64,000 bases of DNA from CAXMNX01 sp964194845 (GTDB lineage: Bacteria > Pseudomonadota > Alphaproteobacteria > Rhodobacterales > Rhodobacteraceae). The notes under the pieces were generated by a model. It was not told the DNA's origin. It worked only from the letters and a program-made list of their open reading frames with translations, and did no database searches. The DNA lies in the NCBI GenBank assembly GCA_964194845.1, contig CAXMNX010000054.1, forward strand, positions 1-64,000, written 5' to 3'. A program made the position numbers and the translations under genes. Below, piece after piece: positions 35,195 to 44,196 of this stretch. The stretch's first letter is position 1. Each line of letters starts with the position of its first letter.

Positions 35195-36241
35195 ATGACA
35201 AAGCTGGTGTTTGACGGTCACAACGGCGCGCTCAGCCGTCTTTGGTGCGCGAACGTCGACACAATTGCCGAATTTTCCGCCAACAAGGGCCACGTCAACG
35301 TCGATGCCTGCCGCGCCGGTGGCATGGCGGGCGGGTTCTTCGCAATCTATTCGCCTTCGACGCGGGCTGTGTATGATTTCACCGACTTCGATCCGGCAAT
35401 ATTTGCCATGCCATTGCCGCCAATGATGGACGAAGGCTTTGCGCTGGGCGCGGCCATCGGGCAGGCGGGCATCGCGCGCAATCTCCACGACGCTGGCCTG
35501 ATCGAGATCGTTACCGATGTTCCCTCGCTGGGCCGCTCGTTCGTCAGCGATCCGGTCACCTGCATCCTGCACCTCGAAGGCGCTGACTGCATCGGCCCGG
35601 ACCTTCTGGCACTGGACGCGCTTTACGCCCTCGGCCTTCGCTCGCTCGGCATCGTCTGGTCGCGCCCGACAATCTTTGGCGACGGCGTTCCATTTGAGTT
35701 TGGCCGCGACGGCGACACAGGCTCTGGCCTGACCGAAGATGGCAAACGTCTGGTCGAGCGCTGCAAGAAACTTGGCATTGTCATCGATACTTCGCATCTG
35801 ACGATGAAGGGCTTTTGGGATGTGGCCGAGGTGGGTATCCCCCTTGTCGCTACCCACTCCAACGCGATCGAAGCCTGCAACACGACCCGCAACCTGACCG
35901 ACGACCAGTTTCGTGCAATCGGCGAAACGGGCGGCATGGCCGGTCTGAACTTCGGCACAATTTTCCTCGATCCGGCGGCATGGAAGACGGGCAAATGCGG
36001 CATTGATGCCTGCATCCGGCATCTTTCCCACATGATCGACATCGCGGGCGAGGATCACGTCGCCGTCGGCTCGGATTTTGATGGCGCGCCGATGCCCGAC
36101 GGCCTTGAGACTGCGGCAAATTTGCAGAATCTCATATCGGCGATGGAGGCTGCTGATTTTGGCGACGACCTGATCAATAAGGTCGCGCACGAAAACTGGC
36201 TGGCCTTTCTTAACCGGCACTTCGACGGCGCGAACGTTTAA
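35195..36241 (+). CDS. Membrane-dipeptidase family (M19) metallopeptidase
   Basis: 348 residues of the renal-dipeptidase family. Metal-site motifs: FDGHNGAL near the N-terminus (DxH type), bridging Glu in HLEGADCIG, His in DTSHLT, His in ATHSNA, and the late Asp in VAVGSDFDGA. Members hydrolyse dipeptides or related amides, and some act on modified amino acids. It is the last gene of the small operon beginning at 33163. No signal peptide is seen, so it is probably cytoplasmic. Confidence 0.9.
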   Translation: MTKLVFDGHNGALSRLWCANVDTIAEFSANKGHVNVDACRAGGMAGGFFAIYSPSTRAVYDFTDFDPAIFAMPLPPMMDEGFALGAAIGQAGIARNLHDAGLIEIVTDVPSLGRSFVSDPVTCILHLEGADCIGPDLLALDALYALGLRSLGIVWSRPTIFGDGVPFEFGRDGDTGSGLTEDGKRLVERCKKLGIVIDTSHLTMKGFWDVAEVGIPLVATHSNAIEACNTTRNLTDDQFRAIGETGGMAGLNFGTIFLDPAAWKTGKCGIDACIRHLSHMIDIAGEDHVAVGSDFDGAPMPDGLETAANLQNLISAMEAADFGDDLINKVAHENWLAFLNRHFDGANV

Positions 36242-36371
36242 CCAACCTCAACTAGTCCACTCTACGCTGGCGATGTCGTTTTCAGACCAGTATTGGACAG
36301 AAATGTCTAGCGCCTGGCCCGGACCGCTACTAGCCTTCGCCTAAACTCGTCCGGAATAGGGAGCGGCGCAC

Positions 36372-38780
36372 ATGAAATCGCATTACCGCGTTGTCGTAAT
36401 CGGCGGCGGCGTCGTCGGGTCCTCGGTCCTCTATCACCTTGCAAAGTTTGGCTGGACCGATGTTGTTATGCTTGAACGTTCCGTCCTGACAGCGGGCTCA
36501 AGCTGGCACGCCGCGGGCGGTATCCACGCGCTCAACGCCGACCCGAACATGGCGGCGTTGCAGGCCTATACGATTGATCTGCTTTCTGAGGTCGAAAAAG
36601 AATCCGGCCAGAACATCGGCCTGCATATGACCGGCGGTCTGACTCTTGCTGGCACGCCCGAACGCTGGGAATGGCTGCAAGCCAACTATCGCATATTCCA
36701 GTCCATCGGCATCGACGATTGCGAGCTGATGTCGCCGGAAGAAGCCCAAGAACGTTGCCCGATCATGTCGACCGAAGGTGTGCTGGGCGCCATGTGGGCC
36801 GACCGCGAGGGCTATATCGACACCACAGGCACAGTTCACGCCTACGCCGTTTCGGCCAAAATACGCGGCGCGGAATACTATGAGCACACCAAGGTCGAGG
36901 AGCTAATTCAAACCCCGGACGGCTGGCAAGTTGTCACCGACAAAGGCACCATCACCTGCGAACACGTCATCAACGCCGCCGGGCTCTGGGCGAAACAGGT
37001 TGGCCGCATGGCCGGGATCGAACTGCCGGTTTCCCCGCTCAAGCACCACTACCTGATCTCTGACACGATCCCCGAAGTGGCAGCACTCGATTTCGAAGTG
37101 CCGATGGTCGTCGATCTCGAAGGCTACACCTATATGCGGCAAGACCAGAAGGGCATCCTGCTGGGCATATACGAGGTCGATCACGAACACTGGGCGATGG
37201 ACGGCGCGCCGTGGGATTACGGGATGGAGCTGTTCCAGGAACAGACCGACCGGATCGAAAATGAGCTGATCATGGGCTTCGAACGCTACCCGGCCTTGCA
37301 GGAGGTCGGCGTCAAAACCTGGGTCAACGGCGCCTTCACCTTTAGCCCCGACGGCAATCCGCTCGTTGGTCCCGTCCCCGGTAAACGCGGCTATTGGTGC
37401 GCCTGCGCGGTGATGGCCGGTTTCCTGCAAGGCGGGGGTGTCGGCAAAACCATCGCCGAATGGATGATCGAAGGCGAACCCGAGGCCGACGCCTGGCCGA
37501 TGGATGTCGCGCGCTACGGGAAATTTGCCGAGAACAGGCAATATATCCGCGAAACCACCGGCCAGTTTTATTCCCGTCGCTTCGTGATGTCCTATCCAAA
37601 CGAGCAACTGCCCGCTGGTCGTCCACTAAAAATGGCACCCGCCCATGACGCGATGTCCAAGGCGGGCTGCCGCTGGGGCAATAGCTGGGATCTGGAAACA
37701 CCGCTTTACTTCGCACCGTCGAAGGATTTCGTCGAAAATCTCACGCTCAAGCGTTCGAACGCCCACGATATCGTCGCCGCCGAATGCAGAAATGCCCGCG
37801 AAAACGTTGGCATGGTCGATATCACCGGGTTCAGCCGCTACGAGGTCACCGGTCCCAACGCCGAGGCCTGGCTTGACCGGATGATGGCCTCGAAACTCCC
37901 CGGTCCGGGGCGCGCGCGGCTTGCACCGATGCTGGCTGAAAACGGGCGACTGAAGGGCGACCTCACGATCTTCAACTGGGGCGACGGCACATGGTGGATC
38001 ATGGGGTCATACTACCTCCGTGCCTGGCACATGCGCTGGTTCAACGACCATCTGGAAGCGGGCGTCATGGTGCGCGATCTGGGCGAGGATATGTGCGGCT
38101 TTGCCCTGACCGGTCCGAACTCGCGCAAGGTAATCGAGAAGCTAACCGATGGCGACATCGCCGCGGTCCCCTTCATGGGCTGCGGTGAGTTTGATATCGG
38201 TCTGGTTCGCGCCAAAGTTGGGCGAATGTCGGTGGCAGGAGAACTGGGTTACGAAGTCAACTGCCGCATGGGCGATCACGTCAAGCTACGCCGTATCCTA
38301 TTGGAAGCAGGGAAAGAATTTGGTCTCCAGGAATACGGCGTCAACGCCATGTTGTCGATGCGGCTGGAAAAAAGCTTCGGCATCTGGTCGGCGGAATTTA
38401 CCCAGCTTTACACGCCGGGCGAGACCAGAATGGACCGCTGGATCGCCTGGGACAAGGGCGAATTTAACGGTCGCAAGGCGGCAATTGCCGAACGCGACGG
38501 CAACGGCCCGAACCGCCAACTGGTGACGCTGGACGTTGATGCCGACGACGCCGACGCCGGCGGCTATGACCCGGTCTGGTCGGGCGGTAATCTGGTCGGC
38601 TTCGTCACCTCGGGCGGCTATGGCCACATTGTGCAAAAGTCGCTCGCGATGGCGCTGGTGGCGACCGATCTTGCGACCGAAGGGCAGGAATTGTCCGTCC
38701 ATGTCGTCGGCCGCGAACGCGCCGCGCGCGTCATTGCGCCATCGCCCTACGATCCAACCGGCAAGGCAATGCGGGGATGA
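36372..38780 (+). CDS. FAD-dependent oxidoreductase fused to GcvT-like domain (third copy)
   Basis: 802 residues. N-terminal DAO fold (VVVIGGGVVGSSVLYHLAKFGW) with the flavinylation-type His in AGSSWHAAGG; C-terminal GcvT half with MSVAGELGYEVN, where the usual GELGW has Tyr for Trp. It diverges from the copies at 18596 and 22880, notably in the SSWHAAGGIHALNADPN region next to the flavin, so a different substrate is likely. It is followed by an overlapping MttB homologue (ATGA). The coupling suggests that the two act on the same methylated compound. Confidence 0.88.
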   Translation: MKSHYRVVVIGGGVVGSSVLYHLAKFGWTDVVMLERSVLTAGSSWHAAGGIHALNADPNMAALQAYTIDLLSEVEKESGQNIGLHMTGGLTLAGTPERWEWLQANYRIFQSIGIDDCELMSPEEAQERCPIMSTEGVLGAMWADREGYIDTTGTVHAYAVSAKIRGAEYYEHTKVEELIQTPDGWQVVTDKGTITCEHVINAAGLWAKQVGRMAGIELPVSPLKHHYLISDTIPEVAALDFEVPMVVDLEGYTYMRQDQKGILLGIYEVDHEHWAMDGAPWDYGMELFQEQTDRIENELIMGFERYPALQEVGVKTWVNGAFTFSPDGNPLVGPVPGKRGYWCACAVMAGFLQGGGVGKTIAEWMIEGEPEADAWPMDVARYGKFAENRQYIRETTGQFYSRRFVMSYPNEQLPAGRPLKMAPAHDAMSKAGCRWGNSWDLETPLYFAPSKDFVENLTLKRSNAHDIVAAECRNARENVGMVDITGFSRYEVTGPNAEAWLDRMMASKLPGPGRARLAPMLAENGRLKGDLTIFNWGDGTWWIMGSYYLRAWHMRWFNDHLEAGVMVRDLGEDMCGFALTGPNSRKVIEKLTDGDIAAVPFMGCGEFDIGLVRAKVGRMSVAGELGYEVNCRMGDHVKLRRILLEAGKEFGLQEYGVNAMLSMRLEKSFGIWSAEFTQLYTPGETRMDRWIAWDKGEFNGRKAAIAERDGNGPNRQLVTLDVDADDADAGGYDPVWSGGNLVGFVTSGGYGHIVQKSLAMALVATDLATEGQELSVHVVGRERAARVIAPSPYDPTGKAMRG

Positions 38781-40312
38781 CCGAAACACGCGCCCGAACA
38801 CGGAACCGCCGCCGGGGGCAGGCCGGTGCGGCACCTTCGCGCGAGGTCAATTATCGTCAGCTAAGAAATCCTTTTCCGCCGATGAAAGTATTCTCTGATG
38901 ACCGCATCGCGGCGATCCACGAAGCAGCTTTAACAGTTCTCGAAGACCTCGGCGTCAAGGTTCTGTTGTCCGAGGCGCGTGATTTTTTTGTTGCGAGTGG
39001 AGCGACGCTCCGCGATGGCGATATGGTCCACATCGGCCGCGAGATTGTCGAAGCGGCGCTTAATTCCGCCCCGCGTTCGATCCTTGCCAAAGGCGCAGTG
39101 GCGGAACGCGACGTTCTTCTCGAACCCGGCAGCCTTGTCTTCCAGCCCGGGGCAGGGGCGCCGCACGCCACTGATCTTGTAAAAGGCCGCCGCCCCGGCA
39201 CGGAAAGCGACTTTCGCGATCTGGTCCGCCTGACCCAGCATTTTGACGTGCTGCAAATGATGCCGCCACTGATCGAGCCACAGGACGTGCCGACGAACAT
39301 ACGCCACTACATGACGATGGAGGCGCAGCTCACGCTTTCCGACAAGCTGCCTTTCATCTACTCGCGCGGCACGCCGCAGGTCGAGGAAAGCTTTGAAATG
39401 CTGTGTGATTTCAGAGGCTTGTCGCATGACGAATTTCTGAACGACGTCCATTGCTACACCATCATCAACACCAATTCACCGCGCCAGCTTGATATCCCGA
39501 TGGCGCAAGGGCTGATAGATTTCGCCCGCGCCGGGCAGGTTTCGATCGTCACCCCGTTCACGCTCATGGGGGCAATGGCCCCGATCACGGTGGCAGGCGC
39601 ATTGACCCTTTCCCATGCCGAGGCGCTGGCCGCGATTACGCTCACGCAACTCACCCGACCCGGATCACCGGTGACTTACGGCACCTTCACGTCAAACGTC
39701 GATATGAAGTCCGGCTCACCCGCGCTTGGGACGCCGGAACATTTCAAAGCGTCGCTCGCCGCCGGACAACTCGCCCGGTTGATCGACCTGCCATGGCGTT
39801 GCGCCAGCGGGTCAGCCGCCAACCTTGGCGACGCGCAGGCCGCCAATGAAACCCAGTTCGGGCTTTGGGGTTGCCTTCTGGCGGGCTCGACCATCGTTAT
39901 CCATGCCGCCGGTTGGCTGGAAAGCGGGCTGACCGTATCGTATGAAAAGCTCATCACCGATTTGGAAGTCCTGCAAATGGTGGCCGAGCTTTGCGCCGAG
40001 ACACCCGCAGGCGAGGCCGAGATCGGGCTCGATGCCCTGACCGAGGTGCAACCGGGCGGTCATTTCTTCGCCACCCAGCAAACCATGGCCCGCTACCGAA
40101 CCGAATTTTACGAACCACTTGTCGCCGACTGGTCTAACTTTGGCGCCTGGGAGGAAAACGGCGCGCAGGATGCGACGACCCGCGCAACCGGAATCTGGCA
40201 GCGCATTCTGGCCGAAGACCCGGCACCAAATTTCGACCCCGACCGCATTGCGGCACTGCAAGATTTCATCCGCCGCCGCACTGAGGCTGGCGGCGCGTTT
40301 CCGATAAGCTGA
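38777..40312 (+). CDS. Trimethylamine methyltransferase (MttB) family protein, non-pyrrolysine
   Basis: 511 residues of the MttB superfamily, with family segments IHEAALTVLEDLGVKV, ARDFFVASGATLRDGDMVHIG, TPFTLMGAMAPITVAGAL and QPGGHFFATQQTMARY. True MttB has an in-frame UAG for pyrrolysine; here the frame is uninterrupted, so this is a non-Pyl member. The characterised non-Pyl enzyme MtgB demethylates glycine betaine onto a corrinoid protein. No corrinoid protein or corrinoid-activating gene is in the window. It overlaps the FAD/GcvT gene by 4 bp and lies 1 nt before a TetR regulator. Substrate and methyl acceptor are unknown. Confidence 0.88.
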   Translation: MTETRARTRNRRRGQAGAAPSREVNYRQLRNPFPPMKVFSDDRIAAIHEAALTVLEDLGVKVLLSEARDFFVASGATLRDGDMVHIGREIVEAALNSAPRSILAKGAVAERDVLLEPGSLVFQPGAGAPHATDLVKGRRPGTESDFRDLVRLTQHFDVLQMMPPLIEPQDVPTNIRHYMTMEAQLTLSDKLPFIYSRGTPQVEESFEMLCDFRGLSHDEFLNDVHCYTIINTNSPRQLDIPMAQGLIDFARAGQVSIVTPFTLMGAMAPITVAGALTLSHAEALAAITLTQLTRPGSPVTYGTFTSNVDMKSGSPALGTPEHFKASLAAGQLARLIDLPWRCASGSAANLGDAQAANETQFGLWGCLLAGSTIVIHAAGWLESGLTVSYEKLITDLEVLQMVAELCAETPAGEAEIGLDALTEVQPGGHFFATQQTMARYRTEFYEPLVADWSNFGAWEENGAQDATTRATGIWQRILAEDPAPNFDPDRIAALQDFIRRRTEAGGAFPIS

Positions 40313-40313
40313 T

Positions 40314-40988
40314 ATGGGCCTCGCAAAACCTCTCCACCGGGACGACCCCACCAAAGCGCCGCTTGTCGGCAACATCAAAGTCACGCGGCAGGACTGGCTG
40401 AATGCCGCCATGGAGGTGCTGATCACGGATGGGGTAGAGCGAGTGAAAGTCCTGGCACTTGCCGACCGCCTCAATGTCTCAAGGTCCAGTTTTTACTGGT
40501 ATTTCAAGGACCGCGCGGGTTTGCTTGATGCGCTTTTGGATCACTGGGACAGCACCAACACCGCGGCTCTGGTTGCCCAGACCAACGCGCCCGCCAATTC
40601 CATAACCGCCGCCGTCTGCAATGTATTTCGCTGCGTGGTAAATCCCGGACTATTCAACATCTCGCTCGATTTTGCGGTTCGCGACTGGGCCCGCCGATCA
40701 GGTGCCGTGCGCAACGTCCTGCACCGGTCGGACAACCGGCGAATTGATGCGTTACAGGCAATGTTCCAACGTTTTGACTACAAGAAAACCGACGCGCTCA
40801 TTCGCGCACGGGTCCTTTACTATATGCAGAACGGTTACAACGATGCCGACCTGAAAGAACCCATCGAAGAACGGATGCGCGTTCTTCCTCACTATCTCTA
40901 CGCCTTTACCGGCGTCGAACCTCAGGCCCAAGAAATCGACGAATTCCGTGCCTATTCCATTCGCGTGCAAAACGGAGAAATCACATGA
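40314..40988 (+). CDS. TetR/AcrR family transcriptional regulator
   Basis: 224 residues. The N-terminal helix-turn-helix is typical (WLNAAMEVLITDGVERVKVLALADRLNVSRSSFYWYFKDRAGLLDALLDHW, about 28-78); the rest is an all-helical ligand domain. It lies inside the operon, 1 nt after the MttB gene, and overlaps the next gene by 4 bp. It probably controls the operon from the region upstream of 36372, where I see no convincing palindrome. Confidence 0.93.
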   Translation: MGLAKPLHRDDPTKAPLVGNIKVTRQDWLNAAMEVLITDGVERVKVLALADRLNVSRSSFYWYFKDRAGLLDALLDHWDSTNTAALVAQTNAPANSITAAVCNVFRCVVNPGLFNISLDFAVRDWARRSGAVRNVLHRSDNRRIDALQAMFQRFDYKKTDALIRARVLYYMQNGYNDADLKEPIEERMRVLPHYLYAFTGVEPQAQEIDEFRAYSIRVQNGEIT

Positions 40989-42292
40989 CCCAATCCCCTG
41001 ACGCAATCATCATCGGCACCGGCGTGATCGGCGCGGCAACGGCATTTGAGATGGCGAAAGCTGGATGGAAAACACTTTCGCTTGATCGAAATACCCAGGT
41101 CGGCCACGGATCGACCGCAGGATCCTGCGCGATCATCCGGATGCACTATTCAACCTTCGACGGCACCGCTTTCGCGTGGGAAGGCTATCACTATTGGCGC
41201 GACTGGGCCGAATACCTCGGCCTTCCCGCCGACGCCGCACTGGCCGAGTTCAGGCAATGCGGCTGCATGGTGATGAAAACGCCGGAAAATGAACATCTCG
41301 CCAAGCACGTCAAGATAAGCCGTGGTCTGGATATCCCGCACGAGGAATGGGACGCCGCACAGGTTCTCAAACGGATGCCGATCTATGCGCTCAACAGTTT
41401 TCACCCCCCGAAGGCCCGCGATGACGAGGGTTTCGGCCACCCGAACGGGCGAAAATTGCACGGCGCGGTCTATTGGCCCAACGGAGGATATGTCACCGAT
41501 CCCGCGCTTTCGGCGCAAAATCTGGCCGATGCCGCGCGTCTGCATGGTGCCGAGTTTCGGCTGGGCGCGGAGGTCGTGGAAATCCTCAAAGAGGGCGGCA
41601 AAGTCAAAGGCGTTAAACTTGCCTCGGGCGAAGAAATCCACGCACCAGTGGTGATCAATGTCGCCGGACCCGGTTCCGCGATCATCAACGAGATCGCAGG
41701 CGTCACCGGCGAAATGACAATCCAGACCCGCCCGCTTCGCCAGGAAGTGACGCATGTGCCAGCACCCGAAGGCTTCGATTTCGAAGGCACGGCACCGGTC
41801 ATCTCGGACAACGACATCGGCGTCTACATCCGCCCCGAACACGGCAACCACATCCTGATCGGCTCGGAAGATCCCGAATGCGACCCGCACTACTGGACGA
41901 CCGACGACAAAGACTATGACCGCAATTTCACCGAACAATCGACAACACAGGCGCTTCGCTATGCCCAGCGCGTGCCATCGCTTGGCATCCCGTCGCGGCT
42001 GCGCGGCGTTGTCGACCTTTACGATGCCTCAACCGACTGGATCCCGATTTATGACAAAACCTCGCTCGGGGGCTACTACATGGCCTGCGGGACAAGCGGA
42101 AATCAGTATAAAAACGCGCCCATCGCGGGCAAAATGATGGCCGCCCTTGTGGACTACACCGAGGCCGGAAACGACCACGACACCGCCCCGCTGACTTTCC
42201 GCCTGCCCTACATCGACCGCGAAATCGACGTTGGCTTTTACTCGCGCAAACGCGAGATAAATCAGGAGTCCAGCTTTTCGGTCCTTGGCTAA
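40985..42292 (+). CDS. FAD-dependent oxidoreductase, DAO/sarcosine oxidase type
   Basis: 435 residues, DAO fold only, without a GcvT half. FAD motif AIIIGTGVIGAATAFEMAKAGW, and GHGSTAGSCAIIRMHYS in place of the WHAAG motif, closer to monomeric or beta-subunit sarcosine oxidases (no evidence for the same covalent His). The C-terminus has ACGTSGNQYKNAPIAGKMM, the flavin-contacting end of the family. As the last gene of the operon it may act on the demethylated product (for example an N-methyl amino acid). Substrate is not known. Confidence 0.87.
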   Translation: MTQSPDAIIIGTGVIGAATAFEMAKAGWKTLSLDRNTQVGHGSTAGSCAIIRMHYSTFDGTAFAWEGYHYWRDWAEYLGLPADAALAEFRQCGCMVMKTPENEHLAKHVKISRGLDIPHEEWDAAQVLKRMPIYALNSFHPPKARDDEGFGHPNGRKLHGAVYWPNGGYVTDPALSAQNLADAARLHGAEFRLGAEVVEILKEGGKVKGVKLASGEEIHAPVVINVAGPGSAIINEIAGVTGEMTIQTRPLRQEVTHVPAPEGFDFEGTAPVISDNDIGVYIRPEHGNHILIGSEDPECDPHYWTTDDKDYDRNFTEQSTTQALRYAQRVPSLGIPSRLRGVVDLYDASTDWIPIYDKTSLGGYYMACGTSGNQYKNAPIAGKMMAALVDYTEAGNDHDTAPLTFRLPYIDREIDVGFYSRKREINQESSFSVLG

Positions 42293-42498
42293 GGCGATCC
42301 GAAATACCGGCCCGCCCAGCACCGCTGCCAAATGCGGAGGTGCGTTTGAGCGCGAATTTCGCAGAGCGGGCGTGTCATTTCATACGATCAAAGCAGCAAT
42401 CTTGGCCGAATTTGCGATTTATTAACCCTAATTGAACTCTGAATCGTCGATAGGAAACCTGGCTTTCGAAAAACGCCTGCGATGATTGCGACGAAATA

Positions 42499-44196
42499 TT
42501 GAATAACAAGCCTAAAACACCCGGCCTTCGCGGACTAATCTCATGCGCTTTCATCTTCAGCCTGTTCACCAATCTGCTGATGCTGACAGGCCCGCTTTTC
42601 ATGCTTCAGGTCTATGACCGCGTGCTTGGCTCAAGATCATAAGAAACACTGGTCGCGCTCTTCTCGCTGGTCGCGCTTCTCTACTTTTTCTTCTGGCTCC
42701 TCGAATACGCGCGCGGGCGCGTTATGGCGCGCGCAGGTGCGCATATTCAGTCGCAGCTCAACGCGCCGGTTTTCCGGTCTGTCCTTCAACGTGCAGCACT
42801 GCGTCACGGCTCACCATCGGGATCGCTTCATGATCTGGACGCGGTTCGCAGCTTTTTTTCGTCGCCGGTGGTGCTGGCGCTTTTCGACGTGCCGTGGACG
42901 CCATTCTTTCTCGCCGCGATCTTCATCTTTCACCCGGCTCTGGGCTGGCTTGCGCTCGCAGGCGGCGCGATCCTCATCGTGATTGCCATCCTCAATCAGT
43001 TTCTGACGTCCAGAAAAACCGCCGAAAGTATGCGCCTAAGCTGCCTTGCACACCGGTTCTCGCGGCAGGCCGAAGAGGGCGGCGAGCTGATCTGGGCGCA
43101 GGGCATAGGGGCTGCCTCGGATCGTTGGGTCGCGGCGCAGGACAAAGCGGTCGAGCAATCGCTTAGGGCAAACGACTGGACCGGATCTTTCGGGTCATTC
43201 TCCAAGGCGTTCCGGCTTTTCCTTCAATCCGCAGTTCTTGCGGTCGGCGCGTATCTGGTGCTGCAAAATCAGATCACCGCAGGCGCGATGATCGCCGCCT
43301 CGATCCTTTTGGGCCGCGCACTTGCCCCTATCGAGCAAAGCATTTCGCAGTGGCAGGTCGTGCAGCGGGCGCGCACCGGTTGGTCGGGCATCGGGACACT
43401 GCTGGCAAGTTCCAACGCTGAAGACGATCGAACCCAACTGCCGCCGCCTGACGCAAAGCTGGACATCCGTTCGCTGTCGGTGGTTGCCCGTCCGGGCGAG
43501 CCGCCGATCTTGCACAAGGTATCGCTCGACCTGGCCCCGGGCGAAGCGATTGGGATCATCGGGCGAAGTGGGTCGGGCAAGACAACGCTGGCCCGCGCCA
43601 TTGTTGGTCTGGTGCGTCCCACGGCGGGCGGTATCCGGCTGGCGGGTGCAACGCTTGACCAATACAGCCCCGAACGTCTGGGCCAATACATCGGCTATCT
43701 GCCTCAGGACATTCGACTTTTTGACGGCACGGTCACCGACAATATCGCCCAGCTTGAACGTGATCCCGATGCCAGGCGCGTTGTGGCCGCCGCCCGAAAG
43801 GCGCGCGTTCACGACATCATCCTCAAACTGCCCGGCGGTTACGACACGATCATCGGCAGTTCGGATGCGCAACTTTCCGGTGGCCAGAAACAGCGGCTGG
43901 CGCTGGCGCGCGCGGTCTATAACGACCCCGCTCTGCTGGTTCTGGACGAGCCGAACTCGGCGCTCGATAACGAAGGTTCCGAAGCGCTGAATGCCGTCGT
44001 TCTGGCGATGAAGGCCGAAGGCAAGGGCGTTGTGATCATGACCCACTGCCCCACGGCCATTTCCGCCTGCGACAAACTCCTGGTGCTGGAAGGCGGCAAA
44101 GTTGCGGGTTATGGCCCGCGCGATGACATCATCCGCTCGCTGATGAAAAACGCAGGCGACATCCAGCGCCTGTTCAAAAGCGGGGTGAGCGCATGA
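42499..44196 (+). pseudogene. Type I secretion ABC transporter (PrtD/AprD type) with in-frame stop codon
   Basis: The family N-terminus can be read from TTG 42499 (NNKPKTPGLRGLISCAF, then LTGPLFMLQVYDRVLGSRS). A TAA at 42640-42642 stands where relatives have Glu, so one G-to-T change of GAA explains it. The frame then continues (ETLVALFSLVALLYFFF) to 44196, and the open part from ATG 42724 is 490 residues. The ATPase is intact: Walker A GRSGSGKTT, LSGGQKQR, Walker B LLVLDEP. Membrane helices 1-2 would be lost if translation restarts at 42724. A recent nonsense mutation or a sequence error are the two explanations. It overlaps the hlyD-type gene by 4 bp. Confidence 0.8.

Noticed and set aside
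36242..36371. Operator for the TetR regulator upstream of the MttB operon
   Set aside because: Only a weak GACA-N4-TGTC pairing is visible; not convincing enough to list.
38777..40312. Pyrrolysine-dependent MttB
   Set aside because: The frame has no internal stop codon, so there is no UAG to decode; this is a non-pyrrolysine family member.
42640..42642. Recoded stop codon (selenocysteine or pyrrolysine) in the secretion ATPase
   Set aside because: The codon is TAA, not TGA or TAG, and no family member has a special residue there. A nonsense change or sequence error is simpler.
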